DNA of 51,164 bases from positions 1 to 51,164 of the forward strand of contig NZ_JADKYP010000048.1 of NCBI RefSeq assembly GCF_015354405.1. Reading direction: 5' to 3'. Each line of letters begins with the position of its first letter. Position 1 is the first letter of the stretch. The notes under the pieces were generated by a model. It saw only the letters and a list, made by a program, of their open reading frames with translations. It was not told where the DNA came from and did no database searches. Positions 27,069-34,220 of the stretch are shown piece after piece. A program made the position numbers and the translations under genes. The DNA is from Nocardia sp. BSTN01 (lineage in GTDB: Bacteria > Actinomycetota > Actinomycetes > Mycobacteriales > Mycobacteriaceae).

Positions 27069-27332
27069 ATGCCCAAGTCGAAGGTCCGCAAGAAGACCGA
27101 CTACACGATCAACCCGACCAGCCGCACCCCGGTGAAGGTGAAGGGCGGTCCGTCGCCGGTCTGGTATGTGGCGATCATGCTCGGCTTCATGCTGGCCGGT
27201 CTGGCATGGTTGCTGGTCTACTACCTGGGCGCCGACCACATCCAGTGGATGAGCGATCTCAACGCCTGGAACTTCCTGATCGGCTTCGGACTCATGGTGA
27301 TCGGCCTGATCATGACGATGCGGTGGCGCTGA
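27069..27332 (+). CDS. crgA: CrgA, divisome assembly protein
   Basis: An 87-residue protein with two membrane helices (about 29-53 and 68-85) and a basic N-tail, [20 protein letters not shown], diagnostic of CrgA. In mycobacteria it recruits PbpB/FtsI and binds FtsZ, FtsQ and CwsA; in Streptomyces it delays septation. GAGGACGTC precedes the ATG. The gene lies in its conserved place between trpG and the PH-domain gene. Confidence 0.96.
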   Translation: MPKSKVRKKTDYTINPTSRTPVKVKGGPSPVWYVAIMLGFMLAGLAWLLVYYLGADHIQWMSDLNAWNFLIGFGLMVIGLIMTMRWR

Positions 27333-27351
27333 TCGGGTGGCGTTCACCCTT

Positions 27352-27399
27352 ATTACACGCGTGTGATTCATGCACACCTGTGGATGATTCTGTGGACAA
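27352..27399. promoter_or_regulatory. DnaA-box-like pair and palindrome ahead of the PH-domain gene
   Basis: TGTGGACAA (27391-27399) is the reverse complement of TTGTCCACA, a perfect actinobacterial DnaA box. TGTGGATGA (27379-27387), 12 bases to the left, matches it at seven of nine positions. A near-palindrome, ATTACACGCGTGTGAT, lies at 27352-27367. All are between crgA and the next gene start, where the promoter should be. Confidence 0.45.
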
Positions 27400-27420
27400 C
27401 TCGAGGAGCAATTGGGGACC

Positions 27421-27939
27421 GTGAGCACACCGCCCGAACACCCCGAGTCCGATCGTCCCGGGTCCGCCGGGGAATTCGGTAGTTCGGAGCCGGCGCCCCG
27501 GCTCGAGTGGTCCACACCGGCGCCTGCCCTGGTCGCGGTCACCCTCGGCGGAGTGGCGCTGGCCGTGGCTGCCGCCTTCGCCTCCGACGCACCGAGCCGG
27601 CTGTTGATCGGCTTGGCCGCGGCGCTGCTGCTGTGCCTGGCCGGACTGGGCTTCCGGCAGCGCCCGCGCCTGACCGTCGTTCCCGGGAAGCCGGCCCATC
27701 TGGTGATTCGTGGCCTGTTCGGCCCGGTCGGCTACGGACCCGAGCAGATCCTGCGGGCACGAGTCGTCGGGTTCCGGCGCCTGGGCCGCAGCATCCCCAA
27801 TCTGGAACTCGACGTCGACCACAAGGGCGAGGAGCGGCTGGTGATCTTCGGCCGCTGGGATCTCGGCACCCATCCCCAGGACGTCCTGGATGTGATGACC
27901 GTGCACGGTCTCGTTCCGGCCGAACCGCGCAACAGCTGA
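27421..27939 (+). CDS. PH-domain (bPH-like) membrane protein
   Basis: A 172-residue protein with an acidic Pro-rich N-tail, two membrane helices (about 37-54 and 59-77) and a bacterial PH-like domain (RPRLTVVPGKPAHLVIRGLF ... FRRLGRSIPNLELDVD ... RLVIFGRWDLGTHPQDVLDV). It matches the protein at the Rv0010c position in M. tuberculosis. The start is GTG at 27421, with GAGGAG 13 bases upstream; a TTG three codons earlier is less likely. Function unknown. It ends 13 bases before the convergent rhomboid gene. Confidence 0.9.
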   Translation: MSTPPEHPESDRPGSAGEFGSSEPAPRLEWSTPAPALVAVTLGGVALAVAAAFASDAPSRLLIGLAAALLLCLAGLGFRQRPRLTVVPGKPAHLVIRGLFGPVGYGPEQILRARVVGFRRLGRSIPNLELDVDHKGEERLVIFGRWDLGTHPQDVLDVMTVHGLVPAEPRNS

Positions 27940-27952
27940 TACCGGCCCAGAA

Positions 27953-28822
27953 TCACGCGAGAACCGCCGCACCCGCGCCGATCAGCGCGATCGCCAGCAC
28001 CGCGAGGCCGGCCACCGAACCCCATCCGATCCACCGGATCGAATCCCGGGTCCGCGCCCGCAGCCATTCCGGCAGGAACAGGATTCCGGCGGCGGCCAGC
28101 GTGCCCGCCACCAGTCCACCGAGATGGCCCCACAGCGAGATACCCGGCAGGGACACGCTGATCAGCAGGTTGATCGCGATCAGCACCAGCATCTGCACGG
28201 GACTCTGCCGCAGCCGCAGCAGAATCACGGTCATCGCGCCGAACAGGCCGTAGATGGCGCCGGACGCACCGGCCGTGGCGGAATCGGTCGCCAGCCACAT
28301 GACCGCCGCCGATCCGCCGAGCAGCGAAACCAGATAGATCGCGAGGAATCGCGAACGTCCCAGCACGAGTTCGGTATCGCGGCCGAGGATGTAGAGGGCG
28401 AACATGTTGACCACCAGGTGCAACGGCCCGTAGTGCAGGAATCCCGAACCGAGGACGCGAATCCACTGCCCCTGAGCGACCCACTGCGGCGCGAGCACCC
28501 AGTCGTAGAACAGCCGCGACAGATGGTTGTCGGTGACACTGTGGGCTTGGCTCACGGTGACGGCGAAAACCGCGACATTGATCGCGATCAGCGCGTAGGT
28601 GACATACGGCGTGCGGCGATCGGTAGCGAACGGACCGGTGACGGTCGGCCGGCCGGGACGAATATCGCTGCGCCCCCGCGCGACACACTCCGCACAGTGC
28701 TGTCCGACGGCGGCCGGTTGCAGACATTGGGGGCACGCCGGCCGCCCGCACCGCGTGCACGCCAGTCCGGTGGTGCGATCGGGATGGCGGTAGCAGGTCG
28801 GTGCGGGCGGTTGCGGATTCAC
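27953..28822 (-). CDS. Rhomboid intramembrane serine protease with N-terminal zinc ribbon
   Basis: A 289-residue protease that cuts membrane proteins inside or near their helices. The first 50 residues contain a Cys/His cluster (CYRHPDRTTGLACTRCGRPA, then CPQCLQ and HCAECV), a B-box-like zinc finger common in actinobacterial rhomboids. Six or seven membrane helices follow. The catalytic dyad is Ser187 in GASGAIYG and His233 in GHLGGL, and the conserved HLVVNMFALYILGRDTE loop is present. It lies 14 bases downstream of ppiA on the same strand and is probably co-transcribed with it. Natural substrates are unknown. Confidence 0.94.
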   Translation of the reverse strand: MNPQPPAPTCYRHPDRTTGLACTRCGRPACPQCLQPAAVGQHCAECVARGRSDIRPGRPTVTGPFATDRRTPYVTYALIAINVAVFAVTVSQAHSVTDNHLSRLFYDWVLAPQWVAQGQWIRVLGSGFLHYGPLHLVVNMFALYILGRDTELVLGRSRFLAIYLVSLLGGSAAVMWLATDSATAGASGAIYGLFGAMTVILLRLRQSPVQMLVLIAINLLISVSLPGISLWGHLGGLVAGTLAAAGILFLPEWLRARTRDSIRWIGWGSVAGLAVLAIALIGAGAAVLA

Positions 28823-28836
28823 GAAACTCCGATGGG

Positions 28837-29364
28837 TCAGCTCAGGGTGATGCTCGAGATGACGACCGGCTCCTTCGGCCGGTCGTTGCGGTCGGTCGCG
28901 GTGGTCGCGATGGCGTCGACGACCTTGCGCGAATCGGCGTCCACCACTTCGCCGAAGATGGTGTGGCGGCGGTTCAGGTGCGGCTGCGCACCGACGGTGA
29001 TGAAGAACTGCGAACCGTTGGTGCCGGGCCCGGCGTTGGCCATGGCCAGCAGATAGCCGCGGTCGAAGCGCAGTTCGGGATGGAATTCGTCGGCGAATTC
29101 GTAGCCCGGCCCACCACGGCCGGTACCCGTCGGGTCACCGCCCTGAATCATGAAACCGTCGATCACGCGGTGGAATACGCTGCCGTCGTAGAACGGCCCG
29201 GAGGTGCCGCCGGCGGCGTTCTCCGTCGTGTAGGCCGCGCTGCCGTCGGCCAGGCCGACGAAGTTGCGCACCGTCTTCGGGGCGTGGTTACCGAAGAGCG
29301 AGATCTTGATGTCGCCGAGGTTGGTGTGCAGGACGGCCACGGCGGTCTGATTCGGTGAGGTCAC
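28837..29364 (-). CDS. ppiA: Peptidyl-prolyl cis-trans isomerase A (cyclophilin)
   Basis: A 175-residue single-domain cytoplasmic cyclophilin. Conserved active-site stretches are [20 protein letters not shown] (catalytic Arg), [20 protein letters not shown] and [14 protein letters not shown], where LNRRHT replaces the LDGKHT of many cyclophilins. The start is GTG at 29364. It occupies the conserved site beside the PH-domain and crgA genes (Rv0009 in M. tuberculosis). Confidence 0.95.
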   Translation of the reverse strand: MTSPNQTAVAVLHTNLGDIKISLFGNHAPKTVRNFVGLADGSAAYTTENAAGGTSGPFYDGSVFHRVIDGFMIQGGDPTGTGRGGPGYEFADEFHPELRFDRGYLLAMANAGPGTNGSQFFITVGAQPHLNRRHTIFGEVVDADSRKVVDAIATTATDRNDRPKEPVVISSITLS

Positions 29365-29409
29365 GCCGAATATCGTGCCATGTCGGCTGTCCGTACTCGC
29401 AGGGCGCGC

Positions 29410-29628
29410 CTAGCCGGTGTGCGCCGCGTCGTCGGCCGGCTGCGCCGCCGTCCCGGGTGCGGTCGCTCCACCCGCATATCCCAGCCGCGGCGGTTCGGCG
29501 GCCGGCTCCGGCAGCTGCGGGCGACGCGAGGCGGCCGCCCATGCGGCACCGCTCGCGGCCGCGGCAACGCCCGCAGCGATGAGCCGATTACGCAACCGAC
29601 CGGATTTCCGGGAACTGCCCAACTGCAT
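29410..29628 (-). CDS. Small membrane-anchored protein of unknown function
   Basis: A 72-residue open frame starting MQLGSSRKSGRLRNRL: a basic N-terminus, one short Ala-rich hydrophobic helix (LIAAGVAAAASGAAWAAA, about 16-33) and a Pro/Ala-rich tail. The charge and helix arrangement look like a real signal-anchored protein, and it fits the gap between ppiA and the ABC permease. I recognise no family. A start eight bases upstream in another frame gives a composition that looks random. Confidence 0.5.
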   Translation of the reverse strand: MQLGSSRKSGRLRNRLIAAGVAAAASGAAWAAASRRPQLPEPAAEPPRLGYAGGATAPGTAAQPADDAAHTG

Positions 29629-29671
29629 GCCCCCATGCTGTCACAGCCCCGGGCCGCCCGCAGTAGCGCCA

Positions 29672-29686
29672 GGTGAGAGTCTCACC
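29672..29686. terminator. 15-bp palindrome at the end of the ABC permease gene
   Basis: GGTGAGA-G-TCTCACC is perfectly symmetric and spans the permease stop codon (29682-29684). It could act as a weak transcript end or a protein site; no T-run follows. Confidence 0.3.
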
Positions 29687-30524
29687 GGCTGACCGACCGC
29701 TTGAACTGGCGCAGTGCCAGCGGCACGAAGATCACCAGAATCGCCACCACCCAGATCAATGTCGTCGCCACCGGATGCTGCAGCGACCACACATCGGGCG
29801 TGGGATTCGTCGGACTCGTGTTACCGAACAGATCGCGCGTCGCCTGCGTCACCGCGGAGACCGGATTCCATTCGGCGACGACGCGCAGCGGTGTGGGCAG
29901 CACGTCGCTGGGCACGAAGGTGTTGGCGATGAAGGTCAGCGGGAAGATCACCATGAAACTGGCGTTGTTGAACACTTCCGGCGCCCGGACCAGCAAACCG
30001 ACCACGGCCATGATCCAGGAAATCGCGTAAGCGAACAGCAAGAGCAGGACATAGGCCAGCACGGCTTCGAGGAAGGAGCCGTGGATGCGCCAGCCGACGA
30101 GCAGCCCGGTCACCGACATCACCACCAGGCTCACCACATTGATGGCGACGTCGGCCACGGTGCGTCCGACCAGGACCGCCGAGGGCGCCATCGGTAGCGA
30201 GCGGAACCGGTCGATGATGCCGCGCTGCATATCCTCGGCCAGGCTGGTGCCGGTGAACGTGGCGCCGAAGACCGAGGTCTGGGCGAAGATGCCGGCGATC
30301 AGGAATTCGCGGTACGAGGTGCCCTGCACGCTGATCGCCGAGCCGAAGATGTAGGCGAACAACAGGACGAACATGATCGGCGACAGCGTCGAGAAGATCA
30401 GCACATCGGGCACTCGTTTGATCTTGATGACGTTGCGCTTGGCGATGGTCAGACTGTCACCGGCCACGATGGCCGCGCGTTCGGCCAGTGTCGGTTTGCG
30501 GGTGTCGATCGCCGCGGTGATCAT
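29682..30524 (-). CDS. ABC transporter permease, DrrB family
   Basis: A 280-residue ABC-2 type permease with six membrane helices. The stretches DVLIFSTLSPIMFVLLFAYI, FGATFTGTSLAEDMQRGIID and the RFRSLPMAPSAVLVGRTVAD amphipathic segment are typical of the daunorubicin-resistance DrrB group. Its ATG overlaps the stop of the upstream ATPase gene (ATGA) and has GGAAGGA eight bases ahead. Together they should form a drug or lipid exporter. In mycobacteria DrrAB relatives export phthiocerol lipids and drugs; the substrate here cannot be read. Confidence 0.93.
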   Translation of the reverse strand: MITAAIDTRKPTLAERAAIVAGDSLTIAKRNVIKIKRVPDVLIFSTLSPIMFVLLFAYIFGSAISVQGTSYREFLIAGIFAQTSVFGATFTGTSLAEDMQRGIIDRFRSLPMAPSAVLVGRTVADVAINVVSLVVMSVTGLLVGWRIHGSFLEAVLAYVLLLLFAYAISWIMAVVGLLVRAPEVFNNASFMVIFPLTFIANTFVPSDVLPTPLRVVAEWNPVSAVTQATRDLFGNTSPTNPTPDVWSLQHPVATTLIWVVAILVIFVPLALRQFKRSVSR

Positions 30525-31525
30525 CTGCTGTGTCCTTCCGTGGCTTGTTCGAGGGTCTGCGCGGCATCGGCCGGGTCGATGGAGTCGGCGGCCTCGTGCC
30601 CGGTCAGGGTGAGGAAGACGTCGTCGAGAGAGGGCCGCCGCAGGCCCACGTCCTGGATGCGCACCCGGTGCGCGGACAGCCGCTCGATGGTGTCGACCAG
30701 CGCCTGTGAGCCGTCGTCGACGGGGATGGTGAGCCGCCGCAATCCCGGTTCGACGTGGATATCGCCGACGGCGAGCCCGGCCAGGGCCTGCTGTGCGACG
30801 GCGAGAACGTCGGCGTGTTCGACGGTCAACTCGATCCGGTCGCCGCCGACCAGGGTCTTGAGCTCGTCGGCGGTGCCGCGCGCGATGACCGTGCCGTGAT
30901 CGATCACCGCGATCGCATCGGCCAGCCGGTCCGCTTCCTCCATGTACTGCGTGGTCAGCAGCAGGGTGGTACCGCCTGCGACGAGTTCCTCGATCACATC
31001 CCACAGATCCAGCCGGGCCCGCGGGTCGAGGCCGGTGGTGGGCTCGTCGAGGAACAGCACCGGCGGATTGGCCACCAGGGCTCCGGCCAGGTCCAGGCGG
31101 CGCCGCATTCCGCCGGAGTACCCCTTCACCGGCCGATCGGCCGCGTCGCTGAGCCGGAAGCGTTCGAGCAGTTCCCGGGCGCGGTGCTTACTGCGCTGGA
31201 TGCCCAGGTGATAGAGCCGTCCCACCATTTCCAGATTCTCGAAGCCGGTGAGGTATTCGTCCACGGCCGCATACTGGCCGGAAGCGCCGATGTGCGCGCG
31301 TAACCGCTGCGGTTCGCGCAGGACATCGATACCGGCGACCGTGGCGCGGCCGGCGTCGGGTGTGAGCAACGTGGTCAGCACCCGGACCGTCGTGGTCTTC
31401 CCGGCGCCGTTGGGGCCGAGCAGTGCGGTCACCGTCCCCTCGGGAACCGCGAGATCGAGCCCGTCGAGGGCGACGAGCCGACCGTATTTCTTGACCAAAC
31501 CCTCGGCGATGATGGCGTCGGGCAT
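30521..31525 (-). CDS. ABC transporter ATP-binding protein, DrrA family
   Basis: A 334-residue ATPase. Walker A is GPNGAGKTTT, the signature is YSGGMRRRLDLA, Walker B is VLFLDEPTTGLD and the switch region reads LLLTTQYMEEADRLAD, with Gln in place of the H-loop His, as in DrrA. The C-terminal 100 residues (IHVEPGLRRLTIPVDDGSQA ... IQDVGLRRPSLDDVFLTLTG) are the DrrA-type extension. I start it at MPDAIIAEG, which has AGGGGA upstream; the open frame continues 31 codons further into a repeat-containing leader. It is the first gene of a two-gene operon with the permease. Confidence 0.93.
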   Translation of the reverse strand: MPDAIIAEGLVKKYGRLVALDGLDLAVPEGTVTALLGPNGAGKTTTVRVLTTLLTPDAGRATVAGIDVLREPQRLRAHIGASGQYAAVDEYLTGFENLEMVGRLYHLGIQRSKHRARELLERFRLSDAADRPVKGYSGGMRRRLDLAGALVANPPVLFLDEPTTGLDPRARLDLWDVIEELVAGGTTLLLTTQYMEEADRLADAIAVIDHGTVIARGTADELKTLVGGDRIELTVEHADVLAVAQQALAGLAVGDIHVEPGLRRLTIPVDDGSQALVDTIERLSAHRVRIQDVGLRRPSLDDVFLTLTGHEAADSIDPADAAQTLEQATEGHSR

Positions 31526-31542
31526 GCTTTTCCCCTGCCGTT

Positions 31543-31569
31543 CGATGTGGATGTCAGCGATGTGGATGT
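31543..31569 (-). promoter_or_regulatory. Direct repeats upstream of the DrrA-type gene
   Basis: CGATGTGGATGT occurs twice, at 31543-31554 and 31558-31569, a 15-base period. The repeats lie 18 bases upstream of the ATPase start and could bind a regulator, or belong to a longer coding start. Confidence 0.4.
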
Positions 31570-31753
31570 GAGGTTTGCTACTGCCGTGCAGTATTGCCCA
31601 CACCACCGACAAGTTCATCCGAATAAGCCGACATCGGACACCGGCTCGACCGGGCGGGAAGCGGAGGTGGTCGCATCCCGGGATCCGGCGGTGCTCGGGG
31701 GTGCCGGCGGGATGCGACCGATTCGATACTCCCGCGCCGGGACTCGGAGGTCG

Positions 31754-31771
31754 CGAGTAGTGCGCTACTCG
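31754..31771. promoter_or_regulatory. Inverted repeat in the ABC operon upstream region
   Basis: CGAGTAG-TGCG-CTACTCG has perfect 7-bp arms. It is about 230 bases ahead of the ATPase start, suitable for a repressor site of a more distant promoter. No regulator gene is adjacent. Confidence 0.35.
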
Positions 31772-31904
31772 AGTACGTCCCGCGCGGCTACCTGCCGTCG
31801 CTCACGGAAAGCCTCAAAGGTGTGAAAACGCCCACGACTGTGCGGCGCCACACCCACACAGCTACCGAATTCGATGCCGGCGACGACGCCTCGCCACCGC
31901 CGAT

Positions 31905-31920
31905 CGTTTCACGTGGAACA
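31905..31920. promoter_or_regulatory. parS chromosome-partitioning site
   Basis: CGTTTCACGTGGAACA matches the reverse complement of the Bacillus parS consensus (TGTTTCACGTGGAACA) at 15 of 16 positions and differs by one central-flank base from the symmetric actinobacterial form. It lies in non-coding DNA near the replication origin side of the chromosome, where ParB sites cluster. I noticed no second copy in the window. Confidence 0.85.
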
Positions 31921-32068
31921 CGTTTGTTCCCCTGCGTCGCAACATAATTCGCGATTGCCACCCCGGCGGCTATCGCGCTCTCGGCAAACCGGACGAGGCG
32001 CCCCGCAACACGCCAGAGAAAAAAATTTCGAAACTAGCGCCCCTCATGCAGACACAAACGAGAATCGT

Positions 32069-32118
32069 CGCGTAGGATCAGTCACGTCGGCCCCTCCCCC
32101 CCGGGCCGACCCTACGCG
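32069..32118. other. Compound stem-loop downstream of the cyclase gene
   Basis: Two nested perfect stems: CGCGTAGG (32069-32076) with CCTACGCG (32111-32118), and inside it GTCGGCCC (32086-32093) with GGGCCGAC (32103-32110), loop of nine. The right sides are contiguous and the left sides are separated by a nine-base bulge. It overlaps the next hairpin by three bases, so the two cannot form fully at once. Confidence 0.6.
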
Positions 32119-32154
32119 GGCCTCGGCTAACTCCCCCCCTTCGCCGAGGCCCGC
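32116..32154 (-). terminator. GC-rich hairpin, probable cyclase transcript end
   Basis: GCGGGCCTCGGC (32116-32127) pairs perfectly with GCCGAGGCCCGC (32143-32154) around a 15-base loop. It lies 121 bases after the leftward cyclase stop. No T-run follows on the minus strand, so a terminator role is inferred from position only. Confidence 0.5.
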
Positions 32155-32202
32155 TTCCAATTCCCGGACTTTTCCGATCGGCGCGGCGACCGCCTTCCCG
32201 TT

Positions 32203-32250
32203 GTGCGACAGCACTTTCAGGACACCGTGCGACAGCACTTTCAGGACACC
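32203..32250. repeat. Exact 24-bp tandem duplication
   Basis: The unit GTGCGACAGCACTTTCAGGA plus CACC is present twice back to back (32203-32226 and 32227-32250), just downstream of the cyclase stop. The unit contains a short stem, GTGC-GACA-GCAC. Confidence 0.85.
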
Positions 32251-32275
32251 TTTCTGCTCCGGGAGCAGGTGCCGA

Positions 32276-33283
32276 TCAGCCTCCGTTCCGTCGCAGCACA
32301 TGCGAGCCCAGACGGTTGATGCCACGCACCCGCACACTGCGCAGATGCCGCAGCGAGAACTCGGGTTCGTCCGCCAATTGTGTTGCCGCGCCGTCGTCCA
32401 CCAGGACGGAGCCCGGCCGCGCGACACCGGTCAGCCGCGCCGCGGTATTCACCACCGAACCGTAGAGATCACCGAAACGTTGCAACACTTGCCCATAGGC
32501 CAGCCCGACCCGCAGTTCAGGGGTGGTTCCGGCACTCGTCGTCGCCTCCTGGATCGCCAACGCGATCCGGCCGGCGGCCACCGCGGATTCGGCCGCGAAC
32601 ATGACCTCGTCGCCGACGTTCTTGATGGTCCAGCCACCGTTCGCGGTGATCGCCCCCGTGGTGACGGATTCGAACGACTCGAGTAGATCGTCCAGTTCAT
32701 CGGCTTCCAGATGCCTGGTCAGCCGGGTGTAACCGACCATATCCGCGAAGCCGACGGCCAACTCGCGCAACGTTTCTCCGGTACCGTCGCCGGCCAGTGA
32801 CCGCGTCAGCGCCGCCGCGAGATGCCGCCGCCACGCATACGCCTGCAGTTGCTGCAGCGCGGACACCACCTCGGCGGTCGCCTCCCGGGCCACCTTGTCC
32901 TGGTCCACCGCGGGATCGCCCGCCGTGATCGACCGGATCCGGTCGGCGATCTCCTCCGCGACCAGATCGACCTGCCATTCCGCCAATCGCGCCATCGACT
33001 GCCCGAGGGTGCGCGCGGCCGCCTGCTGCCGGCGCACATCGGCGCCGGCCAGCGCGTCGAGACTGCGGAAGTTCCGGACCGCCTTCACATCGCCGTCGGT
33101 GAATTCCACCGCGGCGTCGTCGTCATGAGCCGGAAAGCCGAGCGAAACCCACAGCCGCCGGGACAGGTCGGCGGGTACGCCCGACAGCTCGGCGACCTCG
33201 ACCCGGTTGTAGCGGCGCGGACCCTCCAGTAGATACGGCTCGACAACCGACTGGACCAGCTTCGACAGCTCCGGGGAGGCCAT
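32276..33283 (-). CDS. Class III adenylate cyclase with N-terminal regulatory region
   Basis: A 335-residue soluble cyclase expected to make cAMP. The catalytic domain (about 172-335) has all key residues: metal-binding Asp181 (GFADMVGYT) and Asp225 (NVGDEVMF), adenine-selecting Lys221 and Asp272 (FGDLYGSVVNTAARL), and transition-state Asn279 and Arg283. The Lys/Asp pair indicates ATP over GTP. The N-terminal half (VEVAELSGVPADLSRRLWVS ... FTDGDVKAVRN) has a helix-turn-helix-like pattern followed by a helical linker, as in the mycobacterial Rv1264/Rv2212-type enzymes whose N-domains regulate activity. ATG at 33283. It stands alone, with a large structured 3' region. Confidence 0.93.
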   Translation of the reverse strand: MASPELSKLVQSVVEPYLLEGPRRYNRVEVAELSGVPADLSRRLWVSLGFPAHDDDAAVEFTDGDVKAVRNFRSLDALAGADVRRQQAAARTLGQSMARLAEWQVDLVAEEIADRIRSITAGDPAVDQDKVAREATAEVVSALQQLQAYAWRRHLAAALTRSLAGDGTGETLRELAVGFADMVGYTRLTRHLEADELDDLLESFESVTTGAITANGGWTIKNVGDEVMFAAESAVAAGRIALAIQEATTSAGTTPELRVGLAYGQVLQRFGDLYGSVVNTAARLTGVARPGSVLVDDGAATQLADEPEFSLRHLRSVRVRGINRLGSHVLRRNGG

Positions 33284-33357
33284 AATTCCGACGATACGGA
33301 TCCCGCCCGAGCCGGGTCGCCCGCTGATGACATGTCACAGCCGAGCGACCCGCTCGG

Positions 33358-33771
33358 TCACACGCGGTCCGGGCCGGGCTGCCAGGTGGCGACCGCCCAG
33401 ATCACCACGACATTCAACGCGATCACCAGGATCGACCACGCCGGGTAGTACGGCAGCCACAGAAAGTTCGCGAGAATCGACAACGCCGCCAACGTGATTG
33501 CCACGATCCGGCCCCACGTGGTGCCCGCCATCAGACCGAGCGCGGCGATGACCAGCAGGATCCCCAGCACGATGTGGATCCATCCCCAGGTCGTGGTGTC
33601 GAACTGGTAGACGTAGTCGATCCCCACGACGAACAGGTTGTCGTTGGCGACCGCCGAAATTCCTTCCAGAATGGAGAGCACACCGACGGTGACCAGCAGG
33701 ATCGCCGCGCCGATCGAGGTTCCGGCGGCGATGCCCTGACGTACCGGATGCTCCTGCGGGGTTGTGGTCAT
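33358..33771 (-). CDS. DUF7144-type small membrane protein
   Basis: A 137-residue protein with four membrane helices (starting AAILLVTVGVLSILEGISAV, WGWIHIVLGILLVIAALGLM, IVAITLAALSILANFLWLPY and WSILVIALNVVVIWAVATWQ). The motif YVYQFDTTTWGWIHIVLGIL and FLWLPYYPAW are typical of a widespread actinobacterial membrane family. Function unknown. The ATG of MTTTPQEH is chosen because AAGGAGT is eight bases upstream, while the longer frame has no conserved sequence. Confidence 0.87.
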   Translation of the reverse strand: MTTTPQEHPVRQGIAAGTSIGAAILLVTVGVLSILEGISAVANDNLFVVGIDYVYQFDTTTWGWIHIVLGILLVIAALGLMAGTTWGRIVAITLAALSILANFLWLPYYPAWSILVIALNVVVIWAVATWQPGPDRV

Positions 33772-33989
33772 GGCAGAACTCCTTCCCAGCCGAGGGGCTT
33801 TCCCATGAATGTGCCCATCGCGACGCGCGTTGACTTCACCCGTGGCGGGTGAGTGTCGGGCGCGGTCGCTCGGCCGGACCGGTTCGCGGCCGGATCTCGA
33901 GCTCATCCCGGGCGGATGAGGCGCCCACCAGCGGTTGTGCACGAGCCTGGAGGCGAGCAGGCAACCCGCCCGAGGAGGTGAGTTGGTCG

Positions 33990-34208
33990 TTGTCGATCCG
34001 CTATCAGTTCGTCATCGATGGTGAATTGTCCGAACGGGCCCTGGCGGCATTTCCGGAATTGAGCCGCAGCGAGCATTCCTCGGCGGGTACGACCACGCTG
34101 TTCGGCGCACTCTCCGATGCCACGGACATGCGGGGTGTGCTCGCGCGCATCGATTCGCTCGGCCTGACGCTGCTGGGAATGGCACAACTCCCAGACTCCG
34201 CCGGCTGA
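33990..34208 (+). CDS. Small conserved actinobacterial protein of unknown function
   Basis: A 72-residue protein reading LSIRYQFVIDGELSERALAA ... GTTTLFGALSDATDMRGVLARIDSLGLTLLGMAQLP. This compact pattern is one I associate with a small actinobacterial family of no known function, with an apparent beta-alpha-beta-alpha layout. The start is probably TTG at 33990, with AGGAGG 11 bases upstream; GTG at 33978 sits too close to that ribosome site, and the longer open frame is atypical. It is convergent with the AI-2E family gene, 12 bases apart. Confidence 0.7.
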   Translation: MSIRYQFVIDGELSERALAAFPELSRSEHSSAGTTTLFGALSDATDMRGVLARIDSLGLTLLGMAQLPDSAG

Positions 34209-34220
34209 GGTCGCCGCCGC

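Larger units (their letters stand above)
31526..32275. other. 750-bp non-coding region holding the ABC operon promoter, parS and structured repeats
   Basis: No gene is supported. From right to left it contains a 24-bp tandem duplication (32203-32250), two GC-rich hairpins (32069-32154), a ParB site (31905-31920), an inverted repeat (31754-31771) and direct repeats (31543-31569). The middle part, roughly 31800-32060, is poorer in GC than the neighbouring genes. Confidence 0.65.

Noticed and set aside
32203-32250. Tandem copies as the start of a CRISPR array
   Set aside because: Only two copies and no spacer between them; no cas genes in the window.
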